Source of the DNA: Streptomyces thermovulgaris
Lineage (GTDB): Bacteria > Actinomycetota > Actinomycetes > Streptomycetales > Streptomycetaceae
Direction: 5' to 3'
Length of the DNA: 48,563 nucleotides
Assembly: GCF_002155915.1 (NCBI RefSeq)
Contig: NZ_MUME01000068.1
Coordinates: 1 to 48,563, forward strand
The notes beneath the pieces are model-generated. The model was not told where the DNA came from, ran no database searches, and saw only the letters and a program-made list of their open reading frames with translations. Below, one piece after another: positions 1 through 8,262 of the stretch (the first letter of the stretch is position 1; each line of letters begins with the position of its first letter). The position numbers and the translations under genes are program-made.

Positions 1-1237
1 CCACCGCGGCGTACAGGCCGGGATCGTGCGACCGTATGTCGGCGAGCACCCGCCGGAGCCAGCCGAGGGTGCCCGCACCGGCGTCGGCCGGGATACCGGG
101 CGTGGTCCGCTGCGAGCCCGGGGACCGCTCGGTGACCAGGGCGAACAGCAGCCCGTCGAGGTCGGCGAGCAGAGGCTGGTGCCAGCCGAACCGGCGTGCG
201 ACCGACTCCCACAGGTCCAGCTGCCGGCGTACGTCCTCGGCCGCACCGGCCCCGTCGATCCCGTCGGCCGCACCGGTCCCACCGGCCGCACCGGCCCCAC
301 GGACCGATCCGAGGGCCACCACCCGCCAGGGCCCGGCAGGCAGTGCGGCAGCCGCTCCCGGCCCCCGGACCGGGACCGTGCCCTCGCGCAGCGCCGTCCG
401 CAGCTGTCCGGCCGACACCCGCCGTGCGATGTCGGCCTCGGCGCGCAGCCGCAGCAGATGCAGGGCCAGGACGGAGGCCACCTCGCCGAGCTCACGGACG
501 CGTTCCGGGGGGACCGGCGACTTGACCACGGCCCAGATCGAGCCGAGCCACTCGCCCCCGGCCCGTATGGGAACGATCAGCCGGGGCAGGATGCCGCCGG
601 GCCCGGCAGGGGTCCAGACGGGGTCGCTGGAGCGCGCGAGCCGGCGGAAGACGCCGCTGGCCCGGAAGTGCGTCAGGGTCTCCGGAGGAACGCGCCGGCC
701 CACGATGGTGGAGACCCGCGCCGGATCGGTGGTGTCCTGCCGTGCGGAGTAGGCGAGGACACGGGACTGCGCGTCCTCGATCGTCACGGGGGCGTCGATG
801 ATCTCGGCCGCCTTGTCGGCCAGGGCGAACAGGTCGCTGTGCGGACCGGGTGTGCCGAGGATGCCGGTGTCGGGCGCGAAGGCCCGGTCGATGACGCCGC
901 GCAGCAGCCAGACGACATGTGCCCACGAGGTGTGCGGCTGCAGCTCGACCAGCGCGGGGCCCTCCAGCCCCTGGACGGCACGGACCACCTGCGGGTCGTG
1001 CGCGACGTCTCCTTTGAGCACGACACCCGCGGCCGCCTCCCGGGCGGCCTGCTCCAGCAGGGCGAGGGCCGCCGTCCGGTCCGTCACGCCCACCCCGAGG
1101 ACGAGTTCCCCCGGCTGGCTCCCGGTGTCGCCGGGTTCGGCCAGGGCGACGTCGTGCACCGCGCGGTCGCCGGCCGGAACGACCGTGCGGAGAAAACCGG
1201 TCCCCAGGGACTCCACCAGGTCGGTGACGGTGATCAT
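1..1237 (-). CDS. PucR/CdaR-type transcriptional regulator, 3' part missing
   Basis: Reading the minus strand from ATG at 1237 (MITVTDLVESLGTGFLRTVV) gives an open frame to the window edge, about 412 residues. The first ~120 residues fit a PucR N-terminal domain. Residues ~130-290 look like the GAF/CdaR-like middle, with VTIEDAQSRVLAYSARQ and a run LIVPIRAGGEWLGSIWAVV. The C-terminal helix-turn-helix expected in this family lies outside the window. A Gly/Ala-rich low-complexity stretch (near 240-310) sits after the middle domain. It is divergent from the FAD oxidoreductase at 1416, the usual arrangement for PucR proteins controlling amine, purine or amino-acid catabolism. The effector and target are inferred. 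A weak AGGA precedes the ATG. Confidence 0.75.
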   Translation of the reverse strand, partial: MITVTDLVESLGTGFLRTVVPAGDRAVHDVALAEPGDTGSQPGELVLGVGVTDRTAALALLEQAAREAAAGVVLKGDVAHDPQVVRAVQGLEGPALVELQPHTSWAHVVWLLRGVIDRAFAPDTGILGTPGPHSDLFALADKAAEIIDAPVTIEDAQSRVLAYSARQDTTDPARVSTIVGRRVPPETLTHFRASGVFRRLARSSDPVWTPAGPGGILPRLIVPIRAGGEWLGSIWAVVKSPVPPERVRELGEVASVLALHLLRLRAEADIARRVSAGQLRTALREGTVPVRGPGAAAALPAGPWRVVALGSVRGAGAAGGTGAADGIDGAGAAEDVRRQLDLWESVARRFGWHQPLLADLDGLLFALVTERSPGSQRTTPGIPADAGAGTLGWLRRVLADIRSHDPGLYAAV

Positions 1238-1273
1238 GACCGGCGTCCTGCGCCGCGATACGGAGAGCTGCTC

Positions 1274-1359
1274 ATGCCCACGCGTCCCATTGTGGCCCCG
1301 GGCATGGTGCTCCGCGCATCATCGGCCCCCGCTCTCTTGTCCTTCCGGCACAAAGACAA
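1274..1359. promoter_or_regulatory. Divergent intergenic region with two inverted repeats (possible PucR operators)
   Basis: The 178-base gap between the divergent regulator and oxidoreductase holds ATGCCC (1274-1279) facing GGGCAT (1300-1305), and TTGTC (1337-1341) facing GACAA (1355-1359). Both could be operator half-sites for the adjacent regulator. No clear -10/-35 pair was recognised, so this is suggestive only. Confidence 0.3.
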
Positions 1360-1415
1360 CGGAGGCGACCGGCCTCACCATCGGAGGCATCACCGCCCTG
1401 AAGGAGAGGTTTCGC

Positions 1416-2684
1416 ATGACCCGCCCTTCCTCACCCGCACACCCCGGCCCCAGCCGTGTCGCCGTCGTCGGCGCGGGCATGGTCGGACTGTCCACCGCCT
1501 GGTTCCTGCAGGAGCGGGACGTCGAGGTCACCGTGTACGACCGCGAGGGGGTTGCCGCGGGTTCGTCGTGGGGCAACGCCGGATGGCTGACCCCCGGCCT
1601 GGCGACGCCGCTGCCCGAGCCCGCCGTCCTCGCCTACGGGGTGCGGGCCGTGCTCAGCCCGTCCTCTCCCGTCTACGTCCCGCCGAGCGCGAACCCGAAC
1701 CTGCTCAGGTTCCTGGCCGGGTTCACCCGCAACAGCACCGCGTCCCGGTGGCTGCGGGCGATGCGTGCGCTCGTCCCCATCAACAGCCTGGCGCTGCCGA
1801 GCTTCGACCTTTTGGCCCAGGGCGGTGTCGAGGCACGGACACTCGAGGCCAAGTCCTTCATCGCGGCCTACCGCACCGCCGAGGAGCGCCGGGTCCTGCT
1901 GGAGGAGCTCGAGCAGATCCACGCCGCCGGCCAGACCATGGAGTTCGACGTCCTCGACGGCGACGAGGCCAGGGGGATCGAGCCGTCCCTGTCGGACGAG
2001 GTCGGCGCGGCGCTCCGGCTGCACGGCCAGCGCTACATCGACCCGGGGCACTTCGTGCACGCCCTGGCCGACGCGGTCCGTGCCCGGGGCGGGGTGGTCC
2101 GGGAAGGCGTGGAGGTCGCCGGCGTACGGGAGGCGGGGACCGGTGTCGCCGTCCTCACCGGCGGCGGTGAGAGCGACCGCTTCGACGCGGTGGTCCTGGC
2201 CACCGGGGCCTGGCTCGGCCGCCACGCCAGGAAGTTCGGCGTGCGCTCCGTCGTCCAGGCCGGCCGCGGGTACAGCTTCAGCGTCCCCGTGGAGCACGTA
2301 CCGTCCGGTCCGGTCTACTTCCCCGCGCAGCGCGTCGCCTGCACTCCTCTCGGCGGGCGTCTGCGCGTCGCCGGGATGATGGAGTTCCGCAGGCCGGAGG
2401 CACCCCTGGACGCCCGCAGGATCCGCGCCATCGCCGAGGCCGCACGCCCGCTGCTGCGCGGCGCCGACCTGGAGGCCCGCCAGGACGAGTGGGTGGGCTC
2501 CCGCCCGTGCACGCCCGACGGCCTGCCCCTGATCGGGGCCACACGCTCCCCCCGGGTCTTCGTCGCGGGCGGGCACGGCATGTGGGGCATCACCCTCGGC
2601 CCGGCCACCGGACGGCTTCTCGCCGAGACGATCGTCACCGGTGAGCGGCCCGCGCAGCTGGCGCCGTTCGACCCGCTGCGCTGA
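1416..2684 (+). CDS. FAD-dependent amino-acid oxidoreductase (DadA-like D-amino acid dehydrogenase family)
   Basis: A 422-residue DAO/DadA-family flavoenzyme. The N-terminal Rossmann motif VAVVGAGMVGLSTAWFL (residues ~13-29) binds the ADP part of FAD and is followed by a typical SSWGNAGW. The C-terminal FAD contact is visible as PDGLPLIGATRSPRVFVAGG followed by HGMWGITLGP. Length matches DadA (about 415-435). The ATG at 1416 is preceded by AAGGAGAGG and starts just before the Rossmann fold; longer in-frame extensions upstream lack such a site. The family oxidises D-amino acids or related secondary amines to keto acids at the membrane or in the cytosol; the substrate cannot be read here. Divergent pairing with a PucR regulator suggests inducible catabolism. 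A strong hairpin terminator follows. Confidence 0.85.
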   Translation: MTRPSSPAHPGPSRVAVVGAGMVGLSTAWFLQERDVEVTVYDREGVAAGSSWGNAGWLTPGLATPLPEPAVLAYGVRAVLSPSSPVYVPPSANPNLLRFLAGFTRNSTASRWLRAMRALVPINSLALPSFDLLAQGGVEARTLEAKSFIAAYRTAEERRVLLEELEQIHAAGQTMEFDVLDGDEARGIEPSLSDEVGAALRLHGQRYIDPGHFVHALADAVRARGGVVREGVEVAGVREAGTGVAVLTGGGESDRFDAVVLATGAWLGRHARKFGVRSVVQAGRGYSFSVPVEHVPSGPVYFPAQRVACTPLGGRLRVAGMMEFRRPEAPLDARRIRAIAEAARPLLRGADLEARQDEWVGSRPCTPDGLPLIGATRSPRVFVAGGHGMWGITLGPATGRLLAETIVTGERPAQLAPFDPLR

Positions 2685-2727
2685 CCGGGCCGGAGCTTCT
2701 TCCCCGGCCCGCCGCACCACCCGCACC

Positions 2728-2762
2728 GTCCGGGCCGGCCGGCGCCGATCGCCGGCCCGGAC
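2728..2762 (+). terminator. Hairpin terminator after the FAD oxidoreductase
   Basis: GTCCGGGCCGGC at 2728-2739 pairs perfectly with GCCGGCCCGGAC at 2751-2762 (12 bp stem, 11-base loop), 44 bases after the stop codon. There is no U-tract, which is common for Streptomyces terminators. The rest of the 302-base gap to 2987 shows nothing else clear. Confidence 0.65.
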
Positions 2763-2986
2763 CGGAGCGGCCCGGAGCCGTGTCGGCGTTGTCGTGACGG
2801 CGTCGTGCCGGCGTCGTGTCGGCGCGCGGCCGGTCACCGAGCGGTGCCGGGCGCGTCTCACCGGTCCCCGCCGCGAGCACTCCCGTGGGCGCTCCCGTCA
2901 CCCGTCCGGGTGCGGCACTCCGGGCGTGTTCCGACCGCTGCGTCCACAGTTGGTCTTGGATGTGTCCCCTCACGAAGGCGAAGGCC

Positions 2987-3283
2987 ATGCCGACGTACGT
3001 CGCGCTGCTGAACTGGACCGACCAAGGGATCCGGAACTACAAGGACACCACGGAGCGTGCCGAGGCCTTTGCCGCGGCAGCACAGCGGCTCGGGGCGAAC
3101 CTCCTGAACCTCTACTGGACCGTCGGCCCGTACGACCTCGTGGCCGTTGTCGAGGCGCCCGACGAGGAGACCGCCACCGCGGTGCTCCTGCAGCTCGGCG
3201 GGGTGGGCAACGTCCGTACCACGACCCTGCGGGCCTTCGGCCGGGAGGAGATGAACCGCATCGTCGCCAAGGCCGCCGGCTGA
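2987..3283 (+). CDS. GYD domain-containing protein
   Basis: A 98-residue soluble protein beginning MPTYVALLNWTDQGIRNYKD and matching the GYD family (named for a Gly-Tyr-Asp motif; here the equivalent is VGPYDLVAVVEAPDEETA). The family forms small dimeric alpha/beta barrel-like folds of unknown function, sometimes annotated as stress or dioxygenase-like proteins. The ATG at 2987 follows GAAGGCGAAGG, a usable ribosome binding site, and the length fits the family (about 90-105). It stands alone between the oxidoreductase and the convergent amidinotransferase, so context gives no role. Confidence 0.8.
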   Translation: MPTYVALLNWTDQGIRNYKDTTERAEAFAAAAQRLGANLLNLYWTVGPYDLVAVVEAPDEETATAVLLQLGGVGNVRTTTLRAFGREEMNRIVAKAAG

Positions 3284-3434
3284 GGGCGTGCCGGGCCCCG
3301 ACGGGCCTGTTCCCTCTTCTCGTTCTCGCGACCGCGGCGGGGCGGCGCGGGTCCCCCTCACCGGCGGCCCCGCTCGCGGCCGGCCGAAGGATCGATCAAA
3401 GGGGCGGTCGAAGGATCGGCCGGGACAGGACTCC

Positions 3435-4580
3435 TCAGTCGAAGTAGGACTCCAGCGTGCCGCGACGACGGACGTCGAGCGTCGCGCAGTGGAACGAGCC
3501 GCCGAACGGCGCGTAGTGCAGCAGGTCGCAGGGGATCGGCTCGAAGCCCCACTTCTCGAGCGCGCGCAAGGTGTCGGTGTGGTGCCGCTCCGCGATGACC
3601 CGCTTGCCGTCGATCACGAGGACATTCATGTTGAGCCACTTGCCGCACATGGAAGTGATCTTGAGCAGGCGGTCGTTGATGGGGTTGGGCTCGGGGGCGA
3701 TCAGGATGTCCCACGACTTCAGGACGTCGGGCAGACGGTCGACGTCGATGTATTCGGGGTTGACCAGCACCTTGCCGGGACAGAGCGGAATGAACGTCGT
3801 GTCGATGTGCATGGGCGTGCGGCAGCGGCTCTCGATCTCGTGGATGCGATAGCCGGGACCGAGATGGCGGCGCAGCCACTCGATGCCCATCCGGTTGGTG
3901 ACATTGCTTCGTGTGACGAACAAGTCGCGGCCCGCCCGTACGAAATCCGCCGCATCGAACACCGGCTCGAATTCGGTGAGGATGTAGCGCATGGGCTCGC
4001 CCGGTTCGGGGATACGGAAATCATCCTCGAACAGTTCGTCGGTGAGCTGAGGTTTCGGTGCCGACGTCCAGCGCGCCCCGCGACGGAAGTAATCCTTGAG
4101 AACCGTGCGATAGGAGTGAGTCTCGAAGTACCGGCACGGCCATGCCATCGGTGTCTCGATGATCTCGTCACCGATCACCAGCATGCTGTCCCGCGGACAG
4201 GTGTTGCAGAAACCGCGCGACGACCAGTCGGGGGTTTTGAAGCGCTTCCTGTGGTCCACCGCGTCCGGGCGCCTGACCGTGACCCCGAGGGCCTGCAGAA
4301 GGGTGACGAACTGATCGAGCTCCTGCTGCGCCTGCTCGACCAGCAGGCGCGGATACCTGAAGCCGGCCGCAAGCCCCTGCAGCCGCGCCGCCCACGGGGG
4401 AATGTTGCAGGCCACGACCGGATGGTCGGAGGGAACCGTCGCACCGTCGAGACGCCCGACGATGATCTCCTCCAGCGGATCCCACTCGTTGTGGGAATTG
4501 ACCGGTGAAACAAGAGGTTCCGCAGCGTCGGCAGCCGTGACCGATGGCGCCGGAATTTCTGGTTCCTGTACTACCGCCAT
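3435..4580 (-). CDS. Amidinotransferase, glycine/inosamine amidinotransferase family (AGAT/StrB-like)
   Basis: A 381-residue enzyme of the L-arginine:amine amidinotransferase family, which moves the amidino group from arginine to an amine (glycine in AGAT, scyllo-inosamine phosphate in StrB). The catalytic cysteine is visible near residue 365 in GGSFHCATLDVRRRG, which matches the AGAT active-site signature. The Asp/His partners fit RYFETHSYRT and TPMHIDTTF. The N-terminal ~25 residues are an acidic, Pro/Ala-rich extension. ATG 4580 is chosen; a GTG one codon upstream (4583) is equally possible. It is not inside a recognisable antibiotic cluster. The acceptor amine is unknown; guanidinoacetate formation is a guess. 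Confidence 0.82.
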   Translation of the reverse strand: MAVVQEPEIPAPSVTAADAAEPLVSPVNSHNEWDPLEEIIVGRLDGATVPSDHPVVACNIPPWAARLQGLAAGFRYPRLLVEQAQQELDQFVTLLQALGVTVRRPDAVDHRKRFKTPDWSSRGFCNTCPRDSMLVIGDEIIETPMAWPCRYFETHSYRTVLKDYFRRGARWTSAPKPQLTDELFEDDFRIPEPGEPMRYILTEFEPVFDAADFVRAGRDLFVTRSNVTNRMGIEWLRRHLGPGYRIHEIESRCRTPMHIDTTFIPLCPGKVLVNPEYIDVDRLPDVLKSWDILIAPEPNPINDRLLKITSMCGKWLNMNVLVIDGKRVIAERHHTDTLRALEKWGFEPIPCDLLHYAPFGGSFHCATLDVRRRGTLESYFD

Positions 4581-4730
4581 CACACCCGCTTTCGGTCCGT
4601 GGAAGTCAACGACTCACCATATCTGATGCGGAGTCAGGCAGGAAGGCACGAAGAAGCGGCGCGTGGTGGCGAGGTCGGCACCCTTTACCCGTCCGGGGCC
4701 CGGTCCACGCGATGCCGGGCCGGTGTCGGT

Positions 4731-4940
4731 TCAGTGTTTCCGGGAGTCGGTGTGCTCCGAGTGCTCCGGCTCCTTCAGATATTCGGAGCAGTCGGGGTTG
4801 TGACAGGGACCGGGATCCCACACGGGTACGAAGATCCCGAAAGTCTTGTGCCGTTTCTTGGCGACCGTGTCCACGGGGTGTTTGCAGACCGGGCACACAA
4901 GCCTCCCCTGCGGGCCGGTCTCATGCGCGGTTTTGCTCAT
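4731..4940 (-). CDS. Small zinc-ribbon-like hypothetical protein
   Basis: A 69-residue protein with CPVCKHPVDTVAKKRHK near residue 16 and PGPCHNPDCSEYL near residue 44, a CxxC plus CxxxxC arrangement suited to one structural zinc. The tail is rich in Glu, His and Lys. The start ATG at 4940 gives a compact protein; upstream in-frame extension is low-complexity. It lies between TerC and the amidinotransferase on the same strand, 150 bases before the latter's start. I do not recognise a named family; a role in nucleic-acid binding or as a metal-responsive protein would be speculation. Confidence 0.6.
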   Translation of the reverse strand: MSKTAHETGPQGRLVCPVCKHPVDTVAKKRHKTFGIFVPVWDPGPCHNPDCSEYLKEPEHSEHTDSRKH

Positions 4941-5049
4941 TCTTCGACGATAGGCCGTTGGTGCGAAAAAGGGGACAGCATGTTTGCGCGGCCGCCGTCG
5001 CGGTCCCAAGCGGTGCGGTCGCCCTGCGGTGGGTCGTCCCGTGGTGCGA

Positions 5050-6159
5050 TCACCCGGTGGTGCGGTCGTCGCACTCGCCGGGAGGATCGTCCCCCTGGTC
5101 CGCCTCCGTGTGCGTGTCGCCGGCGGACCCCGGATTCCCGGCCATCGCACCCGGACGCGGTGCCTCCCCCTGGGCGGTGCGGGGCGGCTCCTCCTGGGCG
5201 GTGCGAGGCGGCGAGGACGGGGTAGACGGGGCGGGCTGCCGCAGGCTGAGAACGACGGATGCCGCCAGGACGACGACGATGACCGCGAGGCTGACCGGTG
5301 AGGGGATCTCCGGGATGCTGGGGCTGATCATCTCGTGGGACGCCTGAAGGATGAGCTTGACGCCGATGAAGGCGAGGATGACCGAAAGACCCTTGTCCAG
5401 GCGGTGGAAGCGGTCCAGCAGACCGGCGAGCAGGAAGTACAGGGCGCGCAGGCCCAGGATGGCGAACGCGTTGCTGGTGTAGACGACGAAGGCGTCGTCG
5501 CTGACGGCGAGGACGGCGGGGACGCTGTCGACGGCGAAGGCCAGGTCGGCGGTCTCGATCGCGGCCACCACCGCGAGAAGCGGGGTGGCCACATGCTTGC
5601 CGGCCTCCTTGACGAAGAACTTCGCCCCGGCGTACTCGTCCCGCACCGGGACGATCCTGCGGAGCAGCCGCAGCGCGACGCTCCTGCCGGGGTCGAAGGG
5701 CTCCTCCTCGCCCTTGAGGAGCTTGTGGGCGCTGTAGAAGAGGACGGCGGCGAAGGCGAACAGCACCGCGGTGAAGCGGTTGACGACGGCGACACCGAGG
5801 GAGAGGAAGATCCCGCGGAAGACCAGGGCGCCGAACACGCCGAAGAACAGGACCCGGTGCTGGTAGGCACGGGGCACTCTGAAGTAGGCGAAGATCACGG
5901 CGAAGACGAAGAGGTTGTCCACCGACAGGCTCTTCTCCAGCAGCCACGCGGTGATGTACTCGGTGCCGGCCGTCGTGCCGAGCACGAGGAAGACGACGCA
6001 GCCGAAGACCAGGGCGAGCCCCACCCACACGCCGCTCCAGGCACCGGCCTCCTTGAAACCGATGACATGCACTCTGCGGTGGGCCAGAAGATCGACGGTC
6101 AGCGCCACCGCCACCGTCACGGCAAACGCTCCCCACAACCAGAGCGGGACCTGGAGCAC
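5050..6159 (-). CDS. TerC/Alx family integral membrane protein
   Basis: A polytopic membrane protein of about 369 residues in the TerC/Alx family (tellurium resistance, manganese or other metal ion export linked to the Golgi-cation and LysE superfamilies). Hallmarks are EKSLSVDNLFVFAVIFAYF and AAIETADLAFAVDSVPAVLAV, whose acidic residues are the conserved membrane-buried ion-binding sites. Roughly nine hydrophobic segments are seen, then a hydrophilic Pro/Glu/Asp-rich tail of ~65 residues. The GTG at 6159 (VLQVPLWLWG) is preferred because GGAGAGG lies 9 bases before it; GTG 6168 is too close to that site. The substrate ion is not determined by sequence. Confidence 0.85.
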   Translation of the reverse strand: MLQVPLWLWGAFAVTVAVALTVDLLAHRRVHVIGFKEAGAWSGVWVGLALVFGCVVFLVLGTTAGTEYITAWLLEKSLSVDNLFVFAVIFAYFRVPRAYQHRVLFFGVFGALVFRGIFLSLGVAVVNRFTAVLFAFAAVLFYSAHKLLKGEEEPFDPGRSVALRLLRRIVPVRDEYAGAKFFVKEAGKHVATPLLAVVAAIETADLAFAVDSVPAVLAVSDDAFVVYTSNAFAILGLRALYFLLAGLLDRFHRLDKGLSVILAFIGVKLILQASHEMISPSIPEIPSPVSLAVIVVVLAASVVLSLRQPAPSTPSSPPRTAQEEPPRTAQGEAPRPGAMAGNPGSAGDTHTEADQGDDPPGECDDRTTG

Positions 6160-6534
6160 GCCGGTCACCCTCTCCGGGCCCGCGCCGACCGGCGGACCCT
6201 CACGCACGAGTCTTGGGCACTCCGCCGCACCGGGCAAATAGGACGTCCGGCCCCTGGGACACCGCACGCACCGCGGGCGAGGCCGCCGGACGCGGCCCGC
6301 TCCCAGAGGACGAAGGCGTCAGATCCTGCCGACAGCAGTCCATGTTCCGCAGAGGGCGATCAGCCCTTCCGGATCCGAGAGGGGGAAGCCTTCCGGACCG
6401 AGGGGACGAGCACGACGCCGGACCCGGAAACGGCGAGGAGGACGACGACACGGCGGACGACCGGCTCCGCGACCGGCCCGGCCCGACTGCTCACCGACAG
6501 TTCACCGAAGTTCACCGACGGCTCCGGTACGAGT
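6160..6534. other. Gene-free spacer between TerC and the acetyltransferase
   Basis: This stretch separates two minus-strand genes and should hold the terC promoter and leader. I looked for a yybP-ykoY manganese riboswitch, known upstream of some terC/alx genes, and did not see its conserved sequences. Near 6492-6541 the word TTCACCG recurs four times (cACCGA/TTCACCGA), overlapping the end of the acetyltransferase gene. No ORF here has convincing coding character. Confidence 0.4.
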
Positions 6535-7005
6535 TCACCGCGCGGGGAGGGCGAGGCGCAGGACGATCTCGCCGTCGTCGATCTCCCCGGTGGGCTCGAA
6601 CCCGAGCTTCTGGTAGAAGGGCCACGGTTCGCCGTCGCCGGGGCTGTAGCTGGTCAGCAGCTCGGTGGCGCCGTCCGCGCGCACCAGCTCGATGACCTGC
6701 GCGAGCGCCTCCCGGCCGATCCCTCGCTTCTGGTACCGCTTGTCGATGAGGAGACGCCAGAGGAAGTGCCGCCCCTTGAAAGGGCCGGTCGGCGGTTTCC
6801 ACGACAGCATCACGAAGCCGACCGGCTCGTCGCCGCGGTACACGGCGCGATACCAGGGGTTGGCCTCCGGTGTCTTCGCCGCCTCCTTGAGCGACTTGGA
6901 CACGGACGCCACGAACTGCTTCTGGTCCTGTCGGACGCGGAGGGCACGAACGGCATCCCGGTTGTCGTCGGTGATCTCCCGCAGGTGCACTCCTGGAGAC
7001 CTCAT
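6535..7005 (-). CDS. GNAT family N-acetyltransferase
   Basis: A 156-residue acetyl-CoA-dependent acetyltransferase. The acetyl-CoA pyrophosphate-binding motif A is seen as LLIDKRYQKRGIGREALAQV (Q/RxxGxG/A). Motif B follows near the C-terminus in PWPFYQKLGFEPTGEIDDGE, with the conserved Tyr in a FYxKLGF setting typical of SpeG/PaiA-like members that acetylate polyamines or small amines. The ATG at 7005 has GGAAGAGG eight bases upstream. The same frame stays open upstream (to 7254 and beyond), but the ribosome site and family length favour 7005. The substrate is unknown. Confidence 0.85.
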   Translation of the reverse strand: MRSPGVHLREITDDNRDAVRALRVRQDQKQFVASVSKSLKEAAKTPEANPWYRAVYRGDEPVGFVMLSWKPPTGPFKGRHFLWRLLIDKRYQKRGIGREALAQVIELVRADGATELLTSYSPGDGEPWPFYQKLGFEPTGEIDDGEIVLRLALPAR

Positions 7006-7403
7006 GCCACACCTCTTCCTGCATCCGGCGGCTGTGCCGTCCGGGCCGACGCGAGGACCGCCCTCGGGCGGCATTCCCTTGCCGCGCGTACGCACGGCCA
7101 AGGACGCCGGCTCGGGCGCCCGCGCAGCGTATGCGACACAGACGATCCACAGCGGCACCGGCACGCCGGTTCCCGGCACGGTTCCAACGAGGTGGTGCGT
7201 GAGGGCGGGCGGGGTGTCCGCGTCGGTGGGGGCACGCTCTGTCTCGGCGCCCATGGCCAATGAGGCGCGGTTCTCGTGCACCGGTTGTTCACGAGGCCCC
7301 TCGGCACCGTCTCCGAGCTGCCTGGACGAGGCACCGGTCCGGCTGTGCTGCGCGCACGCGGGGGATCGTGCGCACCCGGACCGCGACCAGGGCGCCTTCG
7401 GCC
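7006..7403. other. Gene-free stretch with a possible degraded coding relic
   Basis: 398 bases with no firm gene. On the minus strand, in frame with the acetyltransferase, codons from ATG 7254 read as MGAETERAPTDADTPPALTH followed by a segment VPGTGVPVPLWIVCVAYAAR that weakly resembles the start of an SsgA-like sporulation protein. It runs on into low-complexity sequence and then the acetyltransferase start. The resemblance is by eye and unproven. Confidence 0.25.
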
Positions 7404-7829
7404 TCAGGCGACCGCGGGACCAGCTCCGTGGCGTGCCTGGATCCGCTTCACCTGCTCGATCCAGAACTCGAACTTCTCGCGCGCGGATGCGCTCATGGAC
7501 AGGAGGCCGAGCTCCTTGGCCAACTGATAGAAGCCGGTGCCGGCGTCGTTGGAGTCCAAGTAGACCACCAGTGCCGAGAGCATCACAGGGGGATCCGAGG
7601 GAGCGATCTCCTGGTCTCGTTCCACGATCAGCCCGAGCAGATGCCCCATCGCGGCTCGCTCGTCGGCACGCTGGAAGTCGAAGGGCCGGCAGCCGGTGCG
7701 CCTGACCAGCGTTGCGTTGAGCTCTGTGTACGAGGTGAGCTTGCCCAGCCGTGCTCGCTCGATGAGGAAGTTGCGTCCGGCCTCTGCCAGCTCGTCCCAT
7801 TCGCTGTTCGCGCGCCCGTACACGGACAT
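7404..7829 (-). CDS. Hypothetical protein of actinobacterial type
   Basis: A 141-residue soluble protein beginning MSVYGRANSEWDELAEAGRN. It has mixed helices, and motifs such as LTSYTELNATLVRRTG, PFDFQRADERAAMGHLLGLI and GTGFYQLAKELGLL. The start ATG at 7829 follows AAGGGGGCGGA, a good ribosome binding site. The codon pattern is typical of a real Streptomyces gene. I do not recognise the family; the layout (a conserved TELN segment, an acidic middle and a FYQLAKELG end) recalls small hypothetical proteins encoded near regulatory or nucleic-acid modification genes in actinomycetes, but that is only a recollection. It has no cysteine pairs, signal peptide or membrane segment. Confidence 0.65.
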   Translation of the reverse strand: MSVYGRANSEWDELAEAGRNFLIERARLGKLTSYTELNATLVRRTGCRPFDFQRADERAAMGHLLGLIVERDQEIAPSDPPVMLSALVVYLDSNDAGTGFYQLAKELGLLSMSASAREKFEFWIEQVKRIQARHGAGPAVA

Positions 7830-7960
7830 TCCGCCCCCTTGCGCTGCATCACTCCGTGAGCGAGAACGTACAGTGCCGACGCGGCCGTCCACAGTCGCTC
7901 AATAGGTGGATCATCGCGGTTCTGAGGCGGGGAGAGGAATACCCCCGCATCCCTGACGCG

Positions 7961-7992
7961 CCATCACTCTTGGGTGGAAACCCGCGTGATGG
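7961..7992. terminator. Hairpin in the 7.8-8.3 kb spacer
   Basis: CCATCAC (7961-7967) pairs with GTGATGG (7986-7992) and encloses GGGT/ACCC. It lies upstream of two divergent genes, so it may be a regulatory structure rather than a terminator. The rest of the 433-base spacer (7830-8262) shows no gene. Confidence 0.4.
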
Positions 7993-8216
7993 TGAGGTCC
8001 TGGCCCATCTTCACTGGCAGTTGCGGTGGCGCGTCTGTCGCTGCCGGTCGTCGCCGGCCCGCGCAAACCCGGCTTCGCGGCCGGAGAGCTCGAAGGGCCC
8101 CGATCACGGCCATCCGCCGGCAGAAGCCGAAGAAGCTGAAAGCGCCGGAGAAACCGATCCCCCGGGGCTGCCCAGCTCTTGCGGTGAAACCGGCATTTCA
8201 GGTGAAGGTGGCAGGA

Positions 8217-8239
8217 TTTTCCCGCATGTCGGGGGAAAA
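8217..8239. promoter_or_regulatory. Inverted repeat just before the secreted nuclease-like gene
   Basis: TTTTCCC (8217-8223) faces GGGAAAA (8233-8239) 23 bases before the ATG at 8263. It could be an operator or a leader hairpin. The A/T-rich arms stand out in this GC-rich DNA. Confidence 0.35.
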
Positions 8240-8262
8240 CTGATCCGTCCGGCCGGAGAAGG

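Noticed and set aside
26..2170. A 714-codon plus-strand frame at the left end
   Set aside because: It crosses the minus-strand regulator and the oxidoreductase in a wrong frame; composition is Arg/Pro/Gly-rich without motifs.
3284..3434. Terminator between the GYD gene and the convergent amidinotransferase
   Set aside because: Only short direct repeats (GAAGGATCG twice) were seen, not a convincing stem.
6160..6340. yybP-ykoY manganese riboswitch before the TerC gene
   Set aside because: The conserved core words of that riboswitch were not found by eye; a covariance search would be decisive.
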